DNA of 64,000 nt from Eutypa lata (taxonomy: Eukaryota > Ascomycota > Sordariomycetes > Xylariales > Diatrypaceae): positions 5,208,001-5,272,000 of the forward strand of contig JAKULF010000005.1 of the NCBI GenBank assembly GCA_022661535.1, read 5' to 3'. Within the stretch, counting starts at the first letter, position 1. The number at the start of each line of letters is the position of its first letter. Under the pieces are notes generated by a model. It did no database searches and was not told the origin of the DNA. It was given only the letters and a program-made list of their open reading frames with translations. Made by a program: the position numbers and the translations under genes. Below, in pieces: positions 26,031 to 37,115 of the stretch.

Positions 26031-26716
26031 GAAACCTGGATCAGAGGAAACTTAAAACGTGTGATAGCTTCCCCTTACGTCACATACCTAGTGATAAGTG
26101 ATCACGTCGTGATCCATGTCTTCTGAGCTGAGATTTTTTTTTCCGAAATTAATGCCATGCACTATCAGCTGATTCTCATGAATAGAGCGCGAAGGGAGGA
26201 AATGAGCCGATTGCAGTGAAGGAAGCCGTACCTCATCCTGGAAGTTTATCTTCTAGGGGTTTGGCTGGATGCAATTATGTCCTCCATGTCAGCGGCACCC
26301 TTCTGTTAGACCTGGAACAATCGAACGATGTTTGGCAATGTTATGACCCGAATTAGAAAGGACTGAGGTTTAGAAATGTATTTACTAGTCCTCACATCGC
26401 TCAGCTTACCAAGGGCTGACAGATAATAGCCACGGTCTCATTATACTTGATAAATATCCGGCCCTTTTACTATAAAGGAAGCCATACCAAACGTAGAAAG
26501 CCTAGTATATTGGATCGCTATTTATTAGTAGACTTATGCACAGTACCTACTTGAACAAGGATGTGATGAGGTGCGGAGTGGCACATACATATACTAAATC
26601 CTACCCTATTAACTCATTTTCGACAACTTCGAAGACAGTTTGGGGCGGTATAGATGTGTATTCATAAACCAATCAGTACTTGCGAACTATTGGCGGATAA
26701 TTCCTTGAACTATATA

Positions 26717-29700
26717 TCACCGCCTCCCTCCACCTCCGGCCTGCCTTTCCCCCTCTTTGTGTTCTTGCCGCCACCTCTCCACAAATTCCGGCATCTCAAC
26801 GTGAACCCTCAGCCCCTTATCACACAGGGTATTGAAGACAGACCTCAACTCAGCGGAGTCCATCTCGCGGACGAGCGTCGTCGTCGGGGCGAACGCCTCC
26901 ATGAACACGTCCTTGGAATAGGGGCAGCGTTGGATGGCGCGGTAGAATACATCCTTGGCCTTGGACCGGAGCTCTTTGTGGCCTTGGCAGAACCGGATGT
27001 ACGAGATCCAGAGGCCGGGATGGTGTTTGCAGGCCTCGCTGCTCTCGAAGGCATGCTCGAATGCCGCCCGCGTCGAGTGTACGTTCCCCGTCCGTGCCTC
27101 GTGGCAGATCGCGAACACGCGACTGCTGAGGCAGTCGTGAGCCTGGGTCAGGACCGTGGAGTCCAGAATCGACCGCACCCGGTCGTCGATACCTAGACGT
27201 GTCTCTTTCCACGCCAGGAGGCTGAGAAAGATCGTATTACGAGGGAAGAGGCTGATATACTTAGTAAGCTGCTCGCGCAGGAACCCAGCTCTGAATGGGC
27301 TGTGGTTATGTGATTATGTCAGCTAAAGTTGTCCCTCTCTGAGAAAAGGGGTGGGAGGTGTAACAGCTTACCCTTTGCTAGCATGGAAGTAAAGAAGCCG
27401 AGAGGAAAACTGAAGCAGCTTCTCGTGGGCCGAGCTACTTGTAAGATCGCGGGATACAAACTCATCGGAACATGTCGAAATGCTGGCGATGGCAGACCAT
27501 ATGTCCCCTTGGCTATCAGAAGATGGCTCCTTGTTACTCTTCCGTGTTAGGTACTCAAGCAATGCTAAACCTTTGGCAAATAGGATCGTATTGTCCAGGT
27601 CACCTGATGATAATAAGTATTCCCGCTGAGTAGCGAAAATATTCCTAGTCTTGAGCACTCGTGATGGAGTTACTGGTCCGTCGTCGCGTGAGGGCAATCT
27701 ACCTTCACCCAAGGCACAGAGAAGGAGAATACTTTGTGTTAGTGCTCCATCTTCGAGCTCCATCCAGACCCAATCTAACCCCAACCGAAAAAAGCCGTTC
27801 GTAATTTCCTGTGAGCCCATTGCGGCAGCTACTGCATTACGAGCAGCAACTTTATTTGATCGCGCCCATTCGAGGATAGCGTAGCCTTCGTATAAAGCAA
27901 CGTTGGATGGGCCCTGCTTCAGAAGCGCCTTCGCTGTTTTCTTCTCGTTACCAGGCTCGTTAATCGATTCGAAGGCTAGATAGTAGGGAGCAAGGTCCTT
28001 CACTCCGAAAGATCGTGCTAGTTGTTTTAGAGTATTTGCTATCCACCGATACTGATCTGGTGGGATATTCTGCCGAATCGGGTTCATGTACGTAAACCAA
28101 TGAGGGGACGGAAACAGTACATCGGGCGTCCTACTCATCAACTGGTAGGCATGTGGGAAGTCGGGGTTTTTTCTTGTCTGCTCAATCTGATCCGGGTCGT
28201 CTCCGAGTCTGACTGTGGCATCTTGAGCGATAAGTGTTGGCCTGCGAATAAGAAAACCATCGTCCGAGACAATATCAGCAAGTTTCCCCGAGCCAAATGC
28301 AGGAGGAAGTTGGCAGAATATTAAAAATGCGTCTAGCAACTGCCAACGGATATACGGGATAATTGCTGTTGGGATGTAAAATAGAATATCCTGGATATCT
28401 GCAAACATGACAACGCGATATGGGTCATCTTCTGCTCCATCATCCAGAGTCCTAGCAGGTAAGGTTGCTGACAAGGCTCTATGATGTTCAAGCATCGACC
28501 ATGCTTTGTAGCCGTCTCTAGTAGCTGGTGCTGGAGGTTGAGCAGAGGGTTTCGAATCAGGGGGCTCCTGGACACTACCGCCTCTTTCGAACGTCGCCCA
28601 CCCTCGAGCCACGTCCTCTCCTAACCGTGGCACTTCGCTTTCCCAGAAAGCCTCGAAGTTTGAGAGCACAGCCTCCTCATCCTTTTCAGAAGCTGCCGTT
28701 GGCCGAGAGAAAGTTAGCTCGAGCGTAGCTTGCCACAACGCGGTTCCTAATTCCCGGAAACCGGCATCTGCTACGAAGCGGGTGATCCTCAAAAACACGT
28801 AAATTATCTCTCCATACAGGGAAACCTGATTTGGATACCTTGGTAATCTCGCGATCTCCTTTTTAATAAACTGCAACCGTTCAACATACAACCCCTTGAT
28901 CTCCTCGTACTCGAACGTCGAAAGAGACGTCTGCCGGTAATTCATGTATGCGCGCCATAATTCAAAATCGGATCCATGCTTCTGCATGACGTCTTTCCAT
29001 CGTTTTTCTAAGTTCTTGGGATCCCAGATCTTCGCACCTTCGCGCATCACCCTTAATTGAAGAATCACACGCTCGGAGTCCGCAGTCGTATGAGACAGGG
29101 CTTGCTCAAGCATGCTCAATTTTATGTCTGCATAGCTTTTGACTTCTGCCTGTGTAGGCCGACGGCCACCACTCGATCCAGCACCCAGTAGAACATCTTG
29201 ATGATCGACCAACTGCAGCCAGGCTTCAATGTCCTCCGGATGCTCTCGCACTCTTCTGGATAACTCGATAGACCTGGCCGCTACTGGGTCATCTGCACCT
29301 CTCCTATCTGAATCTGTAGAAGAATCGGTGTCATAATCTTCGTCGCTTTCAGAGTGCTCGTGCAGTTTAGCCTTTCCATGAATAGATCTATATGAGGGGC
29401 CCTCGTCGCCCGAGGTCCCCTCTAGCAAATCACCATCCAGTTTCCTTCGTTTAGAAGGTCGTAATGGTAGGAAATCTTCATCACCGACCACCGTCTGAGA
29501 TTCGTCTTTCCGGACTCTGACGACTAGTGACTTGTTTCGTAGCCCCTTAGCTAGGAGGCTCCTCTTGTCGCCCCCTAATACGGAGCGGCCTTCATGATAA
29601 CCCCGGATAAAGAATTCTTCGCGGTTGCCCACTCTGTCGATTCTCATGAACCCATCAACGCCGAGGACGCGACCGGATCCGATGCGGCGGTATTCGGGGA

Positions 29701-30037
29701 TGTCACGGCGATTGTTAGACCCATACCGTCTGATCAACAAGTCACCACGCTTGTCAAAAACGTATATGCCGTCCCCATCGCGATCGCGGTCTTGACGACC
29801 AGAAGATCTCTGCGATATGACGCGACTGTGTGGATTCGAAGCGCTTTCAGATGCGGCTACTTCTGGGCGGTGCCGATCTCTGTTTTGTGAGTGGCTGTTT
29901 TTAGAGATACGATGCTCGTCGCCTCCGGCTCGCTTTGACTCGTGATCGTTCTCCACTCCATCGCGGGGAGATTTAGATTCAAGCTTAGGCTTGAACGAGA
30001 GGAACTTAGGTACTGGTTTCCTGTTTTCCTTTGACAT
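26717..30037 (-). CDS. NRDE2: NRDE-2 family nuclear RNA regulator
   Basis: Nuclear protein of the NRDE-2 family (S. pombe Nrl1). Relatives bind the Mtr4/Mtl1 helicase and spliceosome parts and act in nuclear RNA silencing, cryptic-intron control and genome stability. Two exons, 30037-27372 and 27299-26717, with a 72-bp GT-AG intron in frame, give 1082 aa. The N-terminus is basic and RS/RD-rich with the PKFLSFKP and YVFDKRGDL motifs. The family core runs from about 280 (DDPVAARSIELSRRVREHPEDIEAWLQLVDHQ), through W-rich half-a-TPR (HAT) helices such as WRAYMNYRQ, to WISYIRFCQGHK near the end. Starting at 30037 gives MSKENRKPVPKF; the open frame extends ten codons further to 30067, but that extra piece looks non-conserved. 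The gene is divergent from the CLC gene. Length fits fungal members. Confidence 0.92.
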
Positions 30038-31385
30038 GATAAGGATGGGTTGGTTCTTATATACCAAATCTAGTGGCTGGTATTACTTCATCAGGCAACT
30101 AGAAGTTGATGTGGTGTTATGTTGGATCGACAGCTGGCGGCAATTGTCATTCTGTTGCAAGTACATATGTATTTATCAAGCTAGGACATACATATAGACT
30201 TGTAAATATGTATGTATGTAGCAGATAATTATGTTTCAGTTAATTGTATAACATCGGTTACGTAGGCACATGATTTGAACTTGAATTTAAAGCTGTCAGA
30301 CTGTCTGGTCTGACTGTTTAGCGTCGTGCCTCCCTGCCCCCCAACTTTCAGGGTCCTTTGCAGGGACTAATTAAGAAGCTAGCACGTGCAAAGGTCTCAA
30401 GGCACAATGATCTCATATCCGAACTCTAGCGCATTCTACATCCCCAAGCCATCAACAATGAAGGTACGAAGTAGCACTACATGAACATTGAACCGCTCGT
30501 ACATGCATTTAGAGAGCCTCCGTGCTAGGGAGATACTCTGCTACCGCATTGTGCATGCAGGTCTGGTGATATGCACCAAGCTACTGCGATGATCATTGAT
30601 AATCATCGAGATTCATGTACCTTATATAACTTAGGTATAACCTTATGTAGGTTAATACCTAAATACATCCTAGCCCGAAGCCCGAGACCCCGCTAAAGTT
30701 TAGTGTTTAGTTACCCTTCTGTCTGATGTTGTGCTAGTTATTCTCATCCTTCTTCTGATCCTCCCCGATTCCATTTTACATAGAAATATGTAGAGCTACG
30801 AGTTAATAACAACAATACCGTTACACCTTGACTAGACATACATACCTCCTTCATTGCGCCTACCATACAGCACAGCCATCTTTGGCTTCTAAGGGTGCTG
30901 CCTATAAATACTAATACGGCATCACATGAAGAATATTGAACTACAATCTGCACCGGAGCTGACACCACCAACGCTAACTCCACCTCCACAATATCCTCCA
31001 TATTTAGGGAGCTACACACCCTCAATGATAGTCACTGCTTAGGGTAGTCCTTTAGGTCCCCTCCTTCCCGAGCCTCCTTCCCGAGCCTTACTACGTAAGA
31101 TCCTGCGAGTAGTTTACCAACTCCCTGAACTCCAGAGGGCAGTGTCATAGGTATATGGTAGTATATGGGCATCTCATGTACTGCGGAGGAGTCGGAGACG
31201 CCTAACTAGACACAGAAACCAGAACCAACCTCCCTTCCTGGACCCTTTTCTTCATTGGGCGCTTATTACTTTCAATGCTGTGATTAGAAGGGTTTTGTGA
31301 AGCTCTCCTTCTCTATTCGGCCTCTCTCTATTCCGATTCGACTACAGCCAGACCGCGAACGGCTGGTCGATACTCACGACCGAAG
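30038..31385. promoter_or_regulatory. Divergent promoter region, NRDE2 and CLC genes
   Basis: A 1.35-kb region between two genes transcribed away from each other. It holds TATG/CATA-rich stretches near 30170-30220, TATAAC/TTAGGTA words near 30625-30665, and a C/T-rich part before the CLC start (31225-31330). No ORF with a domain. No specific factor site can be assigned. Confidence 0.4.
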
Positions 31386-34272
31386 ATGGCCGATAACTCC
31401 ACCGACGACCACCTTGCGCAGTCTCAAGACTCGATACTTCAGTCGGGACCCACATCCCCTACCTACGTTCGCCGTCATTCGAGACGGTCTAGAAGACACT
31501 CGCCATCTGGAGAGCAGCCAGACGAGAACACATCGCTACTACGGCCTTCACACTCCCGTGCACGCAGACATGGCGCCTTGGGCACACCCGGCGTCCTTTC
31601 GAGAAACCAAAGCTATCAAGGTGAGCTTTTACCGAGCTGCATATCATACTTCGGCACAAAACGCGTCGCGTCGCGTCGGCATAGAGTTCCTTACTAATTA
31701 ACGGGCTTTACTTACCTTAGGCACTTCCTTTGGAGCCAAATACCATGATCGACATGCGTCTTGGGGTCAACGGTTGATCCAGGCGATCGCTGACCGTCAG
31801 GAATCCTCTATGGCAGAATCTAAAGCATCGTTATTCCAAGACGAGCGCGTATGGTACGATCAGTTTACGTCGACCGACTGGGTTCGCGATAGTATCGCCG
31901 ATGCATACCGGGCCAAGGCACTGCGGAGCCGGAGGGACTTCTGGGGGAGACTTATCGTTTTATTCGACGCTGCACAAGGCTGGATATTGAGTGCCGTGGT
32001 GGGTTTTCTTGTGGCCGTATTGGCATATTGCGTCGACGTGGCCGAAACAACCGTGTTCGACTATAAAGATGGATACTGCGCAAAGGCTTGGTATCTTAGG
32101 GAGAAGGTATTGTTATCTCGAAACTACCTTTAGCCTCTATGCAGCTGTACTGTGTCTAACAACCTTGGGTAGGAATGTTGTCCGCATGGTCTATGTACTG
32201 ATTGGCGGTCCTGGTCTGAAGTCTTAGGAGGACAACCCTTTGGGGAGAAGTGGACTGAGTTCGCGATATATTTCATCGCCGTCCTACTCCTCTCGATTCT
32301 AGCCTGCCTACTGACTCTCACCACGAAAACAATTGTGCCGTCGGCTTACCGAATGTCCACTCTAGACGAGAATCTTGCAGCTGAGACTTCACATACACCA
32401 GACGAAGTAACCGATGACCATGACGGAGACGCCAGTCCTAACTCTAGCGCAAGGCAACCTCTACCGGAGCCATCTGCCCCGCCTATGATTTACTACTCTG
32501 CGGCGGGTAGTGGTGTAGCTGAAGTTCGTGTCATTCTGAGTGGGTTCGTGTTGCACGGCTTCCTTGGCTTCAAGACACTCGTCATAAAATCTGTTGGGTT
32601 GGTTTTAAGTGTCGCTTCTGGCCTAAGTCTAGGAAAGGAAGGGCCTTATGTTCACATTGCGACTTGCATCGGCAATATATGTTGTCGGTTATTTTCCAAG
32701 TACGATAAGAATGATGGTAAGAGGCGTGAGGTTTTGTCTGCTGCGGCCGCGGCGGGTGTTGTTGTTGCCTTTGGCGCACCTCTAGGTGGTGTGCTGTTCG
32801 GTCTCGAGGAGGTTGCTTACTTCTTCCCGGCTAAGACACTATTCCGTACCTTTTTCTGCTGCATTGTCGCGGCGTTGTCCCTCAAATTTTTAAACCCATA
32901 CGGCACGAATAAGATTGTCCTATTCGAGGTTCGGTATAAAGTCGATTGGGAATGGTTTGAGCTTGTGGCTTTCATCTTCGTTGGAGTTCTCGGTGGCGCT
33001 GCCGGTGCCTTGTTCATCAAGGCGTCACGCCGTTGGGCACAGAGCTTCCGCAAGATCCCTGTAATCAAGAAATACCCAATGGTTGAGGTCATTTTGGTCG
33101 CAATCGTTACTGCCCTTACGAGCTACTGGAATGTATTAACCAAACTTCCCGTCGCAAAGCTTCTCTTGAACCTGGCTGCTCCATGCGATGAGACAAGAGA
33201 CGAGGATTTCGGGCTTTGTCCCTCGACTATGGATGACATACCAGCGATAATCCGTACGTTGCTTATCGCGTTCCTCATTAAGGGCTTTCTCACTACCATT
33301 ACCTTTGGTATCAAAGTCCCTGCTGGCATATACGTCCCCTCCATGGTGGTAGGCGGTCTCATGGGCCGGCTTATTGGCCACTTGGTACAATGGATCGTTC
33401 TTAGGTTTCCTCACTTGGGTTTATGGGGCACTTGTCCCCTTCTTCAAGAAACCACATGTGTTCAGCCAGGTGTTTACGGTCTGATTGCCGCCGGTTCCAC
33501 AATGTGCGGAGTCACTCGACTATCTGTTACTTTGGCAGTCATTCTCTTCGAGCTGACTGGGAGTCTGGATTATGTTCTCCCCTTTTCCTTGGCGATTCTC
33601 TTCGCGAAATGGACGGCCGATGCCCTAGAGCCTCTTAGCGTTTATGATCTTCTTACGAACATGAATTCGTATCCGTTCCTAGATAACAAGCACAAGCCTA
33701 TATTCACCTCTGAGCTGGGCGATTTAGTTCCTCGCGTCCGTCGTGAGCGTATCATCGACATTACCAGTTCACCCTTGGTTCCCGCCAATAGTCTCCGAGC
33801 TAAGCTTGAGCTCTTGCATAGGGCTGGTGAGCTGGACGGAGGCTTGCCCATCTTAAGAGACGGAGTGTTGGTTGGCCTGATTCCAGCGCCTGATCTGGAG
33901 TACGCTTTGGATAAGCTCCTTGACGAATCTACCAGCTCTTGCTTGATGGCCTATGTACCAAGCATTGATGATGAGTCTAATGATTCGGAGCCGGATCCAA
34001 CGGATTTCACGCAATATATCGATCCAGCACCAATCGCCCTGGACATCAAGTCACCGATGGACCTAGTATACGAATGTTTCGTCAAGCTTGGCCTACGCTA
34101 TATCTGCGTGACACGGAACGGCCGTTTCGCCGGGATGGTACGTCGCCACTTGTCATATCCTAATATACGGATCCTTATTTCGATAACTAGCTGACTGAAA
34201 TTATCACAGACGCATAAGAAAACATTCGTGAAGTACGTTCGCGAACTCGAGGAGAAGCAACACACGGATTGA
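31386..34272 (+). CDS. CLC-family chloride channel / Cl-/H+ exchanger
   Basis: Membrane protein of the CLC family (yeast Gef1-related), probably in an endomembrane compartment, moving chloride for pH and ion homeostasis. Four exons: 31386-31620, 31721-32106, 32173-34137 and 34210-34272. All three introns are GT-AG and in frame, giving 882 aa. Family motifs: GSGVAEVR near 319 (usual form GSGIPE), GKEGPYVH near 361 with the gating Glu, GAPLGGVLFGLEE near 409 with the internal 'proton' Glu, and VPAGIYVPSMVVGG in the pore. Many hydrophobic helices lie between residues about 120 and 700. Two CBS segments follow, near 735-790 and 825-875; the second is completed by the last short exon. Keeping both glutamates favours an exchanger over a pure channel (inference). 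The N-terminus is Ser/Arg-rich and cytosolic-looking. Convergent with the DUF4419 gene. Confidence 0.93.
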
Positions 34273-35744
34273 ATGCTTCTTATCTTTGCCTCGCGTTTTG
34301 TTATGTACACAACTTCGATTTCGAGTAGCAAGCACAGTGTGTGTGCTGTTTGCAGTTTGTAGAGGAGTCTTCTTAGGGCTAGATCTTTCTCGCAAAGCAG
34401 CATTTGCAAAGTTCCAATGCATTTCCAACGGGGTTATAGGCATCATCGCATTACCAAATGGTTACATTGGGGTTGGTTATCTAATTAGGCACGATTGTTG
34501 ATTGTTCTGTCTTATTTTACTTTAGCTACGGTGCGTGGCTTGTGCTGCATTTTACGTTTCAATCCGGGGGATGCTTGTTGCTCTTCTCTATATATACATT
34601 CAGTTTCCATTCAGTTAGGTAGGGACTTGACCAGTGGAATGACGAGATGATCTTCTATTTGCCTTCAGCATAATCACCACCGACCTTCGTTCTGCCTGTT
34701 AATCCTTGAGTGTGTAGTATTTGTTCTATTAAGGCTCACTTACCCGAATCCTCTTCCAGGTGTCGCCTTCACTACTTTGTGTGAATTTCATCCTCTGCCC
34801 ATCCTGCCTACGGCTTTGCATGACACAGTAGCCTGAGGGCATGTAAGGAGTTTTAAGCGTTATACATCAATGAGTGTCATACGAAATGTCACAGCTGGAA
34901 TAATGTAACCTAGCTGGTAATAATAGCCGATTATTCAATTATGAAATACTTCTATTAGACATTATTCCAATTTTGAGATTGGGTTTAGAGATTGATTCAG
35001 ACATAAATATGGTTTAAGTAGGGTGAGGTAGCTCAACTACCATGACCAGAGCCTACCCTAACCTCCTTCACCAAGACTTGTGGTTTAGTACCACCTTGGT
35101 TCTCTTGCAACCTCCCCAGTGATAGATAAACCTATCATAACAAGTCACCACTCCAATTGTTAATCCAGCTACATATATTGACCCGGCAGGATACTTGGGC
35201 GCCACCTGTCGAGCCCATGCTTGCCAGTGCTCTAATATTGTATGTAAGCGGAACATCCGAGCATACTAAGGGGATTCCGGCTATGATCTATAGCCAGCCG
35301 ATATCGTATTTAACACCACGCTGTGATACCAGTCGTTTTCCGTGCCTATGTCTATAGCCCCAAGCTCTCCACTGTGCGTTGGTTTGCTTAGACTGCACCG
35401 AAACTTTTCCTGTGGCCGATTTACTCGGTTACAGGGGGGTATCTCCAGATCACTAGAGACCAAAGCCCAACATAGATGTCCATGCTGCTGTATAGCGAAC
35501 TCAAGGATTCGAGCTAGCCGTGTCGAGCCACCCATCGTGGTAAAATGACAATATCAAGTCGATAAAATGTCTTCTTAGACATGGTGGTCGCATTTAAGTA
35601 GGACGGATAGAGATTAAACTATCCTGTAAAGCTGTTAGCTGATTCATCCCAGGTTCCAAAGACAAGGAGCAGGTAAACCCATTACTAACCCTTTATAGTC
35701 TCTCCTCCGAGCTGACTTGAACAATTTATTACTGATGAAGAGGT
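34273..35744. other. Convergent intergenic region
   Basis: Lies between the 3' ends of the CLC and DUF4419 genes. It has no ORF above about 105 codons and no domain. AT-leaning with no repeat family that I recognise; it presumably holds both 3' UTRs. Confidence 0.45.
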
Positions 35745-37115
35745 TCAAGTCTTATACATGAACCATCCGACCTCCGGCTGTATCGTGTCAACCACGGGCC
35801 GGGCAGAGGTCTGTACGTCGCCGTCCTTCTGGGACGGCGAGGCTAGACTCGACGAGGCTCTCATTGCGACCGACCCGGCGATCATCTCAGCAGGGATAGC
35901 GAGCCCATCGTCCAGGAGCGTAACCGGGACCTTCGTGAAACCAATAGGGAGCTGGCTCCTCGTCAGACGAACCGGCTCGTCCGCAGCAGCAGCAGCAGCA
36001 GCAGCACCATGCAGGCACCGACCGGCCTCGTCCCAGAAGCAGAACGCGGTAACCCAGCCGGAGTACGTGGTGGCGCCGCTCCCGTTGGGGACGTGCTCGT
36101 CGCAGACGGCCTGCCAGAAGCGCCGGGCGGCGGGGCCGTCGGGGTCGCGGAAGCAGCCGACGAAGCCGTCGAGCACGGGCCGCAGGAGCGTCTTGAGCCA
36201 GCGCGCGGGCTCGGGGCCGAAGCGGGCGAGCCGCTCGGCGCGCTGCCGCACCCGCGTCCAGTCGCTCTCGACGCCCAGCAGCGTCACGGACGGGATCCCG
36301 CACCGCGTGCCCCAGCTGTACGTGAAGTAGCGCTGCATGGCGCCCATGAACACCACGCTCGCCACCGCCTGGTCCACCTTGGTCGTCGTCGTGAACGCCG
36401 GCTGCACCCAGTCCCGGAGGTCCTCGTCCCGGAACCGCCGCTGCATCAGCTTCGTCATCGCGTGCGCCATCCGCCCGTGGTCGACGCCGCTGCCCGCGTT
36501 CAGGTCCGCTTCGATGTGCAGGTGGTGTTGTTGTTGTTGTTGTTGCCGTTTGGGGCCATTACTTCTTCTGCCTCTGCCTCTGCCTCTGCCTCTACCTCTC
36601 CCCCTACTGCTTCTGCTACCCGGCTCGCCCTCTGTGTCCCCTCTGCGATTCTCGTCGTCATTACCATTATCATTCTCGTCGTCGTCATCGTCGTCGTCGT
36701 CATCGTCGTCGTCTTCGTCGTCATCATCATCGGCTATTAAGAGAAGGTCGCGCAGCTCTTCCGCATGCGCGTTGATGTAGGAGCCCAGCTGGGTCAGGAT
36801 GGCGAACCAGACGTCCTCGGGCCGGATCACGAGCCGGTGGTGCTCGTTGTACGCCTCCATGCAGGCGTGGACGAAGCCGTTCTTGGTCGCGAAGAGCCGG
36901 TCGTCCCGCCGCAGGTCCGCAAACGAGCTCTGCAGGAGCTGCCGGGCCGCGGTGGCCGCGGCGGCGGCCGAGGCGGACGACCGCTCCCCTCGCCCGGGAG
37001 GTGCCTCGTCCGTCAGCGTGTGCGCCAGGAGCGCCTCCGGCGACGACGCCGGCCTGAATTTCCTCCCCGTCCAGCTCCTCGGCCCGTGCGGCGACGGCTT
37101 GACGGTGACGGGCAT
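35745..37115 (-). CDS. DUF4419-domain protein
   Basis: Single-exon gene of 456 aa. The family signature is clear: RLVIRPEDVWFAILTQLGSY followed by NAHAEELR near residues 95-120, and later MGAMQRYFTYSWGTRCGIPSV and the GWVTAFCFWDE segment near 355-365. DUF4419 proteins are widespread in filamentous fungi and have no established biochemical role, so no function is claimed. Between the two conserved halves (about residues 125-190) is a low-complexity insertion with a long Asp run and then RGRGRGRG-type repeats, and an Ala tract lies further on. Base composition is far more GC-rich than the flanks. A 243-codon ORF on the opposite strand is a shadow of this GC-rich gene. Confidence 0.85.
   Translation of the reverse strand: MPVTVKPSPHGPRSWTGRKFRPASSPEALLAHTLTDEAPPGRGERSSASAAAAATAARQLLQSSFADLRRDDRLFATKNGFVHACMEAYNEHHRLVIRPEDVWFAILTQLGSYINAHAEELRDLLLIADDDDDEDDDDDDDDDDDDENDNGNDDENRRGDTEGEPGSRSSRGRGRGRGRGRGRRSNGPKRQQQQQQHHLHIEADLNAGSGVDHGRMAHAMTKLMQRRFRDEDLRDWVQPAFTTTTKVDQAVASVVFMGAMQRYFTYSWGTRCGIPSVTLLGVESDWTRVRQRAERLARFGPEPARWLKTLLRPVLDGFVGCFRDPDGPAARRFWQAVCDEHVPNGSGATTYSGWVTAFCFWDEAGRCLHGAAAAAAAADEPVRLTRSQLPIGFTKVPVTLLDDGLAIPAEMIAGSVAMRASSSLASPSQKDGDVQTSARPVVDTIQPEVGWFMYKT

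Larger units (their letters stand above)
24015..26716. other. Intergenic with repeats and decayed fragments
   Basis: No intact gene between the HeLo-E2 gene and NRDE2. It contains a MITE-like element at 24477-24678 and Pro/Thr-rich and Gly-rich ORF fragments at 25020-26030 (both listed separately). The remainder is AT-leaning sequence without domains. The stretch just before 26717 is presumably the NRDE2 3' UTR. Confidence 0.4.

Noticed and set aside
26654..27196. ORF of 180 codons on the plus strand
   Set aside because: Antisense to the second exon of NRDE2, whose frame carries the conserved HAT-like helices.
36009..36740. ORF of 243 codons on the plus strand
   Set aside because: Fully antisense to the DUF4419 gene in very GC-rich sequence; the translation is low complexity, whereas the minus frame has the family motifs.
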